A DNA stretch of 7,707 nt from an uncultured Flavobacteriales bacterium (GTDB lineage: Bacteria; Bacteroidota; Bacteroidia; Flavobacteriales_D; SKUL01), in the NCBI GenBank assembly GCA_937911795.1, contig CALDPJ010000268.1, positions 1 to 7,707 of the forward strand. The letters run 5' to 3'. Both the position numbers and the translations under genes were made by a program. How positions within the stretch are numbered: position 1 is the first letter of the stretch; every line of letters begins with the position of its first letter. The notes beneath the pieces were generated by a model. The model was not told where the DNA came from, did not search any database, and was given only the letters and a program-made list of their open reading frames with translations. Shown here piece after piece: positions 1 to 6,531 of this stretch.

Positions 1-335
1 ACATCGGGCCATTCAATAAGGCACAATGCATCGCGGTCCAGATATTCTTCAAAACCAATATCCAATGCTTCCTGCGGTGAATTGATGCGATACAGGTCGA
101 AATGAAAAACGAGGGTTTTGTCGGGGAGTTCGTATTCATTCACCAACGCAAAAGTCGGGCTGTCGATGTTCTCCCTCACCCCCATTTCCTGCAGCAATAC
201 TTTGATGAAGGTCGTTTTTCCGGTGCCCATTTCTCCACGGAAACAAACCACTGTACCCGGCTTCAGTTGCAGAATTATTTGGTGGGCTACATCTTTCAGT
301 TGATCGATATGATCCACCCGAAACGTCTGCTCCAT
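1..335 (-). CDS. tsaE: TsaE, tRNA t6A biosynthesis ATPase (3' end cut by window edge)
   Basis: Reading the minus strand from the ATG at 335-333 gives 111 codons, still open at the window edge, so roughly the last 25-40 residues are missing. Visible motifs are a P-loop GEMGTGKTT at residues 34-42, SPTF at 59-62, HFDLYR at 78-83 and EWP at 108-110, which together are diagnostic of the TsaE (YjeE) family. TsaE is the cytoplasmic ATPase that works with TsaB and TsaD to place threonylcarbamoyl on A37 of ANN-decoding tRNAs. The start lies only 3 bases after the porX stop codon (341-339), so the two genes are very likely co-transcribed. No Shine-Dalgarno sequence is evident, which is usual in Bacteroidota. 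Identity is firm; the C-terminus cannot be judged. Confidence 0.95.
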   Translation of the reverse strand, partial: MEQTFRVDHIDQLKDVAHQIILQLKPGTVVCFRGEMGTGKTTFIKVLLQEMGVRENIDSPTFALVNEYELPDKTLVFHFDLYRINSPQEALDIGFEEYLDRDALCLIEWPD

Positions 336-338
336 ATT

Positions 339-1883
339 TTATCGCTTTCTGAAAGTAGCCAGCGGAATAATCATCTCTTCGAGCGAAATTCCACCGTGCT
401 GAAAAGTGTTGCGGTAATAATTCACGTAGTAATTCTGGTTGTTCGGATAGACGAAAAAGTCATCCTCGCGGCAAAATACGTAGCGTGAACTAACATTGCT
501 CTGCGGCAACTTCGCTTCTGCCGGATTCTGCACTTCAAACACTTCGTTCGAATTATAGCTCAGGTTCCGCCCCTGCTTGTACCGCAGGTTGGTGGATGTA
601 TTTTTGTCGCCCACCACTTTCACCGGGTTTTTTACGTGCATCGTTCCGTGGTCGGTAGTGATCATCATCCTTCCTCCGGTTTCTGCAATCAGACGCACAA
701 TTTCAAACAACGGCGAGTGCTCAAACCAGCTCTTCGTCAGTGAACGATAAGCCGCTTCGTCGTCTGCCAATTCGCGGATCACCTCCATATCTGTTCGGGC
801 GTGCGAGAGCATATCCACGAAGTTATAGACAATGACATTCAACTGATTCACCGCCAGATTACTGAAATTCTCAACGAGTTTTTTACCTGCGTTCAGGTTC
901 GTGATTTTGTGATAACTGTGCTTCAGATTCAAGCCCAACCCCTTCAACTGCGCCTCGAGTAAATCTTTTTCATACAGATTTTTGCCACCCTCATCTTCGT
1001 CATTGAGCCAAAACTTGGGGTGCTGGCGTTGGATATCCAGCGGCATCATTCCGGCGAAGAGCGCATTTCGGGCATATTGCGTAGCGGTTGGTAAAATACT
1101 GAGATACATCGACTCACTTTCGAGGCGGAAGAACTGGTTGATCAGCGGTTTTAAAGTAATATACTGATCCAACCGAAGGTTGTCGATGACAATCAGAAAC
1201 AAAGGATCGTCGCTAAGTTCGGGTACCACTTTTCGCTTGAACAAATTGTGCGACATCAGCGGAGTATCATCTCCCTTTGCCTGCATCCAGTCGATATAAT
1301 TTCGGGATACAAATTTGGCAAAAGCGCGGTTGGCTTCTTTTTTCTGCATCTGAAGCACCTCGTCCATGCCCTGATCACCTTCGGCGAGTTCCATATCCCA
1401 GTGCACAATTTTTCGGTATAATTCCTGCCAATCTGCCAGATCCAGCGGATCATTGAGCCGCATCCCAATTTGCCGGAATTCCTGCTGGTAATTGGTCGTT
1501 GCTTTTTCTGAGCGCAACCTTTTTTCGTCGAGATTCTTCTTGATCGAAAGCAAAATCTGTTTCGGATTCACCGGCTTAATCAGGTAGTCGGAAATTTTGG
1601 AACCGATGGCTTCTTCCATAATGGCTTCCTCTTCGCTTTTGGTGATCATAATAATCGGCAATGAAGGGAAATCGGCAATGATCAGATTCAGCGTTTCGAG
1701 ACCGGAGAGTCCCGGCATATTCTCATCGAGGAAAACGATGTCGACATCATTGGCCTTTACCGCATCAATTGCGTCGCTGCCATTGTTGACAGTAATTACT
1801 TCGTATCCTTTTTCTTCCAGGAAAAGAATGTGCGGTTTCAGCAGGTCGATTTCATCGTCTGCCCACAATATTCTGGTACTCAT
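339..1883 (-). CDS. porX: PorX-type response regulator with PglZ domain (type IX secretion regulator)
   Basis: This 514-residue protein begins with a CheY-like receiver (about 1-120). Acidic residues D9 and D10, phospho-acceptor D53 in FLDENMPG, T81 and K103 in the LIKP motif are all present, so the receiver looks functional. The output region (about 200-510) is not DNA-binding but a PglZ/alkaline-phosphatase-like domain. It shows IVIDNLR with D234, PTATQYAR with candidate nucleophile T266 or T268, NFVDMLSH (D357, H361), TTDHGT (D411, H412) and QHGGIS (H496), the expected metal-site pattern. In Porphyromonas and Flavobacterium, PorX with the sensor kinase PorY controls type IX secretion, and the PglZ domain has been reported to cleave oligonucleotides; that part is family knowledge. 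No porY or structural por/gld gene lies in this window. The ATG at 1883 directly precedes the first receiver strand. porX is divergent from the HD gene and upstream of tsaE. Confidence 0.95.
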   Translation of the reverse strand: MSTRILWADDEIDLLKPHILFLEEKGYEVITVNNGSDAIDAVKANDVDIVFLDENMPGLSGLETLNLIIADFPSLPIIMITKSEEEAIMEEAIGSKISDYLIKPVNPKQILLSIKKNLDEKRLRSEKATTNYQQEFRQIGMRLNDPLDLADWQELYRKIVHWDMELAEGDQGMDEVLQMQKKEANRAFAKFVSRNYIDWMQAKGDDTPLMSHNLFKRKVVPELSDDPLFLIVIDNLRLDQYITLKPLINQFFRLESESMYLSILPTATQYARNALFAGMMPLDIQRQHPKFWLNDEDEGGKNLYEKDLLEAQLKGLGLNLKHSYHKITNLNAGKKLVENFSNLAVNQLNVIVYNFVDMLSHARTDMEVIRELADDEAAYRSLTKSWFEHSPLFEIVRLIAETGGRMMITTDHGTMHVKNPVKVVGDKNTSTNLRYKQGRNLSYNSNEVFEVQNPAEAKLPQSNVSSRYVFCREDDFFVYPNNQNYYVNYYRNTFQHGGISLEEMIIPLATFRKR

Positions 1884-1920
1884 ATAGCTTATCGGCTTTT
1901 AATTTGGGGGTGAAAAATCA

Positions 1921-1928
1921 TACATTTG
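1921..1928 (+). promoter_or_regulatory. Putative -7 box (TACATTTG) for the HD phosphohydrolase gene
   Basis: TACATTTG fits the Bacteroidota -7 consensus TAnnTTTG exactly and lies 25 bases upstream of the TTG start at 1954, implying a leader of about 20 bases. The only nearby TTTG (1903-1906) is 14 bases upstream of the box, closer than the usual spacing of about 17-23, so the -33 element is weak or absent. The box sits in the 70-base region between divergent porX and the HD gene and could also influence porX. Confidence 0.5.
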
Positions 1929-1953
1929 ACGCAACGCCATAAAGATACAGCTA

Positions 1954-3198
1954 TTGAACACTTCTGTCCCGTCAAACAAACGGAAAATATTTAACGATCC
2001 GGTGTACGGCTTTATTACGATTCCCAATAATTTCATTGCCGATCTGATTGAGCACCCATACTTTCAGCGCCTGCGCAGAATCAAGCAACTCGGGTTGTCG
2101 CACCTGGTGTATCCGGGGGCACTGCACACGCGTTTCCACCACGCCATCGGAGCCATGCACCTGATGACTACTGCCATTGAAGTCATCAAATCCAAAGGGC
2201 ACGAAGTAAACCGCGAAGAAGAAGAAGGTGTGCTGGCGGCCATTTTGCTCCACGATATCGGACATGCCCCATTTTCGCATACGCTCGAAAATACGATCGT
2301 CGAGGACATTAACCACGAAGCGCTGTCGTTGATTTTTATGCATGCGCTGAACCGGGAGTTCAACGGTAAACTCGATCTGGCCATCCGTATCTTTCAGAAT
2401 ACTTACCCGAAAAAGTTTCTCCATCAACTCGTTACCGGGCAGCTTGACATGGATCGCCTGGATTATTTGCGCCGCGACAGCTTCTTCAGCGGAGTGTCCG
2501 AAGGTGTGGTCAGCAGCCAGCGGATCATTAAAATGTTAAACATTGTGAATGATCAGCTCGTGGTGGAGGAAAAAGGAATTTACTCACTCGAGAAATTCAT
2601 CGTTGCGCGACGGCTCATGTACTGGCAGGTTTATCTGCACAAAACCGTTATTTCGGCCGAAATTCTGCTGATCAAAATTATGGAGCGCGCAAAGTTTCTG
2701 GCACGAAACGGCAGTGATTTGTTTTGCTCACCGAACCTTCGATTGTTCTTATACCACCGTCAGCCGAAGTCTTCTTTCGTGGACAATCCGGAGATACTGA
2801 AAGCATTTGCAGGGCTTGATGACTACGACATTTTCGGAGCCATAAAAGTCTGGAGCGGGCACGAAGACTATGTTTTAAAAGAACTTTGCTCACGTCTGGT
2901 CAACCGCAAATTGTTTAAAATTCAGATGCGGAAAACACCTTTTACCGAAGATGAAGTGCGACCGATTGAAGAGAAAATTCTGTCGAAGATGAACCTGAAA
3001 AAGGAAGATCTCCATTATTTTCTGGTACGCGATGACATCAGCAATCTCGCCTATGCGGCCAACGACGAAAGCATCAACATTCTTATGAAAAACGGCGAAG
3101 TGACCGACATTGCAACGGCATCAGACTCCCTGAACATCACCATGCTTTCTGAATCGATTACCAAATTTTTTATCTGCTACCCGAAAGACGCAGTCTGA
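1954..3198 (+). CDS. HD-domain phosphohydrolase, SAMHD1/dGTPase-like (COG1078 type)
   Basis: This 414-residue soluble protein has the full metal and catalytic signature of SAMHD1-like dNTP triphosphohydrolases. R60 and H63 lie in HTRFHHAIG; H100, D101, H104 and H109 lie in LLHDIGHAPFSH; and D167 lies in LDMDRLDYLRRD. These align respectively with SAMHD1 R164/H167, H206/D207/H210/H215 and D311. The rest (about 190-414) matches the helical C-terminal part of the family, including the ARRLMYWQVYLHK stretch. A dNTP or related nucleotide is the likely substrate, but the bacterial members of this group are mostly uncharacterised, so the substrate is inferred. The start is TTG at 1954. The frame has a TGA at 1927-1929 with no ATG or GTG between it and 1954, and the conserved NDPVYGF motif begins at residue 14, so later starts would truncate the domain. 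It precedes lpxD by 48 bases on the same strand, but functional linkage to lipid A is unproven. Confidence 0.88.
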   Translation: MNTSVPSNKRKIFNDPVYGFITIPNNFIADLIEHPYFQRLRRIKQLGLSHLVYPGALHTRFHHAIGAMHLMTTAIEVIKSKGHEVNREEEEGVLAAILLHDIGHAPFSHTLENTIVEDINHEALSLIFMHALNREFNGKLDLAIRIFQNTYPKKFLHQLVTGQLDMDRLDYLRRDSFFSGVSEGVVSSQRIIKMLNIVNDQLVVEEKGIYSLEKFIVARRLMYWQVYLHKTVISAEILLIKIMERAKFLARNGSDLFCSPNLRLFLYHRQPKSSFVDNPEILKAFAGLDDYDIFGAIKVWSGHEDYVLKELCSRLVNRKLFKIQMRKTPFTEDEVRPIEEKILSKMNLKKEDLHYFLVRDDISNLAYAANDESINILMKNGEVTDIATASDSLNITMLSESITKFFICYPKDAV

Positions 3199-3234
3199 GC
3201 GTATTGCAGAACCACAGTGGAATGAGATAATTTT

Positions 3235-3242
3235 TATCTTTG
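3235..3242 (+). promoter_or_regulatory. Putative -7 box (TATCTTTG) immediately upstream of lpxD
   Basis: TATCTTTG matches TAnnTTTG perfectly and ends 4 bases before the lpxD ATG at 3247. Transcription starting about 5-7 bases past the box would begin at or next to the start codon. No TTG lies at the usual -33 spacing; the nearest, at 3204-3206, is 28 bases upstream. The call therefore rests on the -7 box and its intergenic position. Confidence 0.45.
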
Positions 3243-3246
3243 GCGC

Positions 3247-4296
3247 ATGGAATTCACGGCCCGGCAAATTGCCGAAATACTTGGTGGAGAAATCACTGGT
3301 AATCCTGACACGGTTGTCAGCGGGCTCTCGAAAATTGAAGAAGGAACATCGGGCACCCTTACCTTCCTCGCCAATCCAAAATACACACCTTTCATTTATT
3401 CCACCAAAGCCTCTATTGTCATAGTCAATAAAAGCTTTTCTCCCGAGCAGGAATTAGCTGGCAATTGTACGCTTATAAAGGTGGACAACGCCTACGAAAG
3501 CTTTGCGAAACTGCTGGAGGTTTACAACCAGATCCGGCACGGGCGATCGGGAATTGAAGAAGGCAGTTTTATACATCCTTCGGCCTCTATCGGAGAAAAT
3601 GTATTGGTCAGCGCCGGAGTGCACATCGGCGAAAACAGCCGCATCGGCAATAACACTAAATTATATGCGAATTCAGTAATCGGTGCGAATGCAACGGTTG
3701 GAAGCGACTGCCTCATTTTTCCGAATGTAGTGGTTTACACTGACTGCGTGGTGGGCAATCAGTGCACATTGCACGCAGGTGTGGTTATCGGAAGTGATGG
3801 TTTCGGTTTTTCACCCAATCAGGATAACCACTACCAGAAAGTAGCGCAGATTGGGAACGTGATCATCGGCGACGGTGTTGAAATCGGATCGGGTACTACC
3901 ATTGACCGGGCTACCATCGGGTCGACAAGAATCGGGCGAGGCGTAAAACTCGACAACCTGATTCAGATTGCGCACAACGTTGAAATCGGCGAAAACACCG
4001 TCATTGCTGCGCAAACCGGAGTGGCCGGCTCTACAAAAATTGGTAAAAACTGTATGATCGGCGGTCAGGTAGGAATTGTCGGTCATCTGAGTATCGGAAA
4101 CAATGTAAAGATTGCGGCCCAGTCAGGCGTTGGCTCCGATTTATCAGACGGAGCAATTGTTCAGGGCTCACCGGCTTTTGGAATCAGCGACTACAAACGT
4201 TCGTACGTTTCTTTTCGAAAACTGCCCGCCATTCAGCAGGAAATCCATCAGCTTTCACAACAAATTGCTGACTTAAAACGACTCATCAATCAATGA
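3247..4296 (+). CDS. lpxD: LpxD, UDP-3-O-acylglucosamine N-acyltransferase
   Basis: LpxD transfers a 3-hydroxyacyl chain from acyl carrier protein to the 2-amino group of UDP-3-O-acyl-glucosamine, the third step of lipid A synthesis, in the cytoplasm. The 349-residue product (E. coli 341) has the N-terminal uridine-binding domain (about 1-100, with TLTFLANPKY at 37-46). A left-handed beta-helix of hexapeptide repeats follows (about 105-300; many IGxN and IGxG turns). Catalytic H243 lies in LIQIAHNVEIG, equivalent to E. coli H239. The end (about 325-349) is a charged, Q-rich helix that fits the trimer-stabilising C-terminus of the family. The ATG at 3247 places the first domain in register with known LpxD proteins. 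The stop overlaps the lpxC-fabZ start by 4 bases (ATGA, 4293-4296), implying translational coupling. Confidence 0.96.
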   Translation: MEFTARQIAEILGGEITGNPDTVVSGLSKIEEGTSGTLTFLANPKYTPFIYSTKASIVIVNKSFSPEQELAGNCTLIKVDNAYESFAKLLEVYNQIRHGRSGIEEGSFIHPSASIGENVLVSAGVHIGENSRIGNNTKLYANSVIGANATVGSDCLIFPNVVVYTDCVVGNQCTLHAGVVIGSDGFGFSPNQDNHYQKVAQIGNVIIGDGVEIGSGTTIDRATIGSTRIGRGVKLDNLIQIAHNVEIGENTVIAAQTGVAGSTKIGKNCMIGGQVGIVGHLSIGNNVKIAAQSGVGSDLSDGAIVQGSPAFGISDYKRSYVSFRKLPAIQQEIHQLSQQIADLKRLINQ

Positions 4297-5696
4297 CGCA
4301 TAAACAGCGAACCATTCAGCGCCCGATTCAACTCAAGGGCGTAGGACTGCACACCGGCCAACTGGTGAATATAACGGTAGAACCAGCTCCGGAGAATCAC
4401 GGATACGTATTTCAACGAACAGATCTCGAAGGAGCTCCCCGCATAAAGGCCGATGCAGACAATGTGGTCAGCACCCAACGCGGCACAACCATCGAAACAG
4501 ACGGAGCGCGGGTATATACCACAGAACACATTCTTGCAGCGCTGTATGGTTGCGAAGTAGACAATGCACTTATTAAGGTCGACGGGCCGGAAGTGCCGAT
4601 TATGGATGGCAGTGCCAAATTATTTGTAGCCGCCATTGAAGATGCGGGTTACGAAGAGCAATCTGCCGACCGAAACTATTACGAGCTGAAGGAAAACCTT
4701 TATTACGAAGACGAAAACGGCTATGTAGAAATGCTCGCTGTACCGACACCTGGAAAAGAATTTCGCCTGACAGTAATGGTCGATTACAACTCACCGGTGC
4801 TCGGAACACAACATGCGTCGATGTACGAAATCGGCGAGTTTAAAAATGAAATTTCGCAGTGCAGAACCTTTGTTTTTCTGAAGGAACTGGAGGCACTTGC
4901 AAAAGCTGGTTTGATAAAAGGCGGCGATCTTGACAACGCTATTGTGCTAGTTGGCGAAACCGTTTCTGAAGAGAAGCTGAATGAACTGGCGAAATTACTG
5001 GGCAAGGAAGACCGGAAAATAAAAGTGGAAGGCATCGGGGTTTTGAACACCACCAAGCTTCAGTTCGAAAATGAACCCGCACGTCATAAGCTGCTGGATA
5101 TCGTCGGAGATCTTGCATTAATTGGTCGGCCGTTGCGCGGACACATTCTGGCTGCCCGTCCGGGACATGCCGGAAATGTTGCTTTTGCGAAAATGATCAA
5201 GGAAAAGATCAAAGCCGAACGAAATGCCCAGGTTGAATTTGATCTCACCAAAGATCCGGTGTACAACATCAACGACATCAGCAAAATTCTTCCGCACCGC
5301 TACCCGTTTCTGTTGGTGGATAAAATCACCGAAATTTCCGAAAACCGGATTGTGGGCGTAAAGAACGTTACATTTAACGAACCTTTTTTCCAGGGACACT
5401 TTCCGGACAACCCCGTAATGCCTGGCGTTCTGCAGATTGAAGCCATGGCGCAGGTTGGCGGTATTTTTGCACTGAGCACCGTCGAAGATCCCGAAAAATA
5501 TTCTACTTATTTCCTGCGCATCGACCGCGTACGGTTTAAAAGAAAAGTAATTCCGGGTGATACCGTCGTTTTTCAGCTTGAGCTCACGTCACCCATACGG
5601 CGCGGAATTGTTCAGATGAAAGGAACGGCATATGTTAACGGCCATATTGTTTCGGAAGGAGAAATGATGGCTCAAATTGTAAAAGAATCTGAATGA
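4293..5696 (+). CDS. lpxC/fabZ: LpxC-FabZ fusion: UDP-3-O-acyl-GlcNAc deacetylase / 3-hydroxyacyl-ACP dehydratase
   Basis: This 467-residue bifunctional enzyme has an LpxC domain at about 1-305. It shows TTEHILAAL (catalytic E78, zinc ligand H79), RHKLLDIVGDL (zinc ligands H265 and D269) and RPGHAGN (H292, matching E. coli H265). LpxC is the committed, zinc-dependent deacetylation of lipid A synthesis. A short linker leads into a FabZ domain at about 321-467, with LPHRYPFLLVD at 333-343 and GHFPDNPVMPGVLQIEAMAQ. Catalytic H369 and E383 are 14 residues apart, as in E. coli FabZ (H54/E68). FabZ dehydrates 3-hydroxyacyl-ACP for fatty acid elongation. The fusion is known in Bacteroidota, and all catalytic residues are intact in both halves. 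An extra segment of about 27 residues lies at roughly 221-248 relative to E. coli LpxC. ATGA overlaps with lpxD and lpxA at both ends suggest a tightly coupled operon. Confidence 0.97.
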   Translation: MTHKQRTIQRPIQLKGVGLHTGQLVNITVEPAPENHGYVFQRTDLEGAPRIKADADNVVSTQRGTTIETDGARVYTTEHILAALYGCEVDNALIKVDGPEVPIMDGSAKLFVAAIEDAGYEEQSADRNYYELKENLYYEDENGYVEMLAVPTPGKEFRLTVMVDYNSPVLGTQHASMYEIGEFKNEISQCRTFVFLKELEALAKAGLIKGGDLDNAIVLVGETVSEEKLNELAKLLGKEDRKIKVEGIGVLNTTKLQFENEPARHKLLDIVGDLALIGRPLRGHILAARPGHAGNVAFAKMIKEKIKAERNAQVEFDLTKDPVYNINDISKILPHRYPFLLVDKITEISENRIVGVKNVTFNEPFFQGHFPDNPVMPGVLQIEAMAQVGGIFALSTVEDPEKYSTYFLRIDRVRFKRKVIPGDTVVFQLELTSPIRRGIVQMKGTAYVNGHIVSEGEMMAQIVKESE

Positions 5697-6475
5697 TCAG
5701 TCCCAAAGCAGAAATCCATCCCGATGCCAGGATCGGTAAAAACGTTTCCATCGGAGCGTTTACCTCAGTTTCTGCCGATGTGGAAATCGGTGACGACACT
5801 ATTATCATGCCCAATGCCACCATTCTTGATGGGGCGCGGATCGGGAAGAACTGCAGAATATTTCCCGGAGCGGTCATTTCTGCCATACCACAGGATTTGA
5901 AATTTGCCGGTGAAATCACAACAGCCGAAATCGGTGACAACACCACCATCCGTGAATTTGTAACCATCAACCGGGGCACTGCAGATCGCACCAAAACCAC
6001 GGTCGGGGCCAATTGCTTGCTGATGGCTTACGTGCACATTGCCCACGATGCCGCAATCGGGAACGGATGCATTCTTGCCAATGCCGCAACAATTGCCGGA
6101 CATGTTACCATCGAAGATTTTGTAGTGATTGAAGGCGTAGTCGCAATCCAACAATTTATACGCATCGGCAAGTACGCTTTCATCGCCGGAGGATCGCTGG
6201 TGAGGAAGAACGTTCCGCCCTATGTTAAAGCTGCCCGCGAGCCACTCAGTTACGCCGGCATCAACAGTGTGGGATTGCGCAGGCGAGGCTTGAGCGATGC
6301 AACCATTGCCGCCATTGAGGATGTTTACCGACTGCTTTACGTTAAAAACAGCAATCTCAGCACCGGGGTAAAGTCCGCAAATACCGACTTGCCGGATAGT
6401 CCGGAGAAAAAATATATTCTGGATTTTATCACCGCATCTGAAAAAGGAGTGATCCGGGGGCCGGGAAGTAACTAA
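5693..6475 (+). CDS. lpxA: LpxA, UDP-GlcNAc 3-O-acyltransferase
   Basis: LpxA catalyses the first step of lipid A synthesis, moving a 3-hydroxyacyl chain from ACP to the 3-OH of UDP-GlcNAc. The 260 residues (E. coli 262) form hexapeptide repeats over about 1-185, then a helical C-terminus. Key positions are PQDLK (K70, matching E. coli K76), HIAHD (H115 and catalytic H118, matching E. coli H122 and H125), AGHV (H137, matching H144) and GLRRRG (R197/R198, matching R204/R205). Two substrate-site positions differ from E. coli: H160 is Q153 (in AIQQF) and E200 is V193. G166 sits at the acyl-ruler position (E. coli G173), consistent with a long 3-hydroxyacyl donor. The ATG at 5693 overlaps the lpxC-fabZ stop by 4 bases. 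The C-terminal helix region (about 190-260) includes a divergent stretch near 215-240. Confidence 0.96.
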   Translation: MISPKAEIHPDARIGKNVSIGAFTSVSADVEIGDDTIIMPNATILDGARIGKNCRIFPGAVISAIPQDLKFAGEITTAEIGDNTTIREFVTINRGTADRTKTTVGANCLLMAYVHIAHDAAIGNGCILANAATIAGHVTIEDFVVIEGVVAIQQFIRIGKYAFIAGGSLVRKNVPPYVKAAREPLSYAGINSVGLRRRGLSDATIAAIEDVYRLLYVKNSNLSTGVKSANTDLPDSPEKKYILDFITASEKGVIRGPGSN

Positions 6476-6480
6476 TCATC

Positions 6481-6500
6481 CGGCAAAAACGCTTTTGTCG
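6481..6500 (+). other. Small inverted repeat (hairpin) after lpxA
   Basis: CGGCAAAA (6481-6488) and TTTTGTCG (6493-6500) can pair as an 8-base stem with one G-U pair around a 4-base loop (ACGC). It starts 6 bases after the lpxA stop, in the 56-base gap before the ABC gene. The following bases (TAAATCG) are not a T-run and the stem is A/T-rich, so a typical intrinsic terminator is not supported. It could be an mRNA-end or processing structure, or chance. Confidence 0.3.
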
Positions 6501-6531
6501 TAAATCGTTCAATACAGGAATCAGCCGGAAA

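Noticed and set aside
102..488. Open frame of 128 codons on the plus strand across the porX/tsaE junction
   Set aside because: It is antisense to two well-identified genes and has no family features.
1940..1947. TATCTTTA on the minus strand as a porX -7 box
   Set aside because: It has one mismatch to TAnnTTTG at the last base, and the nearest upstream TTTG is about 25 bases away. It is possible but too weak to list as a feature.
1972..2427. Open frame of 151 codons on the minus strand opposite the HD gene
   Set aside because: It lies entirely antisense to a strongly conserved gene and has no recognisable motif; it is a by-product of codon bias.
3550..4150. Repeated short motifs encoding IGxN/IGxG in lpxD, also seen in lpxA
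   Set aside because: These are the normal hexapeptide repeats of the left-handed beta-helix fold, not DNA repeats or mobile elements.
5653..5670. GGAAGGAG followed by ATG, resembling a strong ribosome binding site and start near the end of lpxC-fabZ
   Set aside because: The ATG is in frame with the fused protein and leaves only about ten codons; Shine-Dalgarno pairing is little used in this phylum. The lpxA start at 5693 is the real one.
5765..6154. Open frame of 129 codons on the minus strand within lpxA
   Set aside because: It lies fully inside lpxA, whose hexapeptide repeats make long antisense frames likely; the translation shows no domain.
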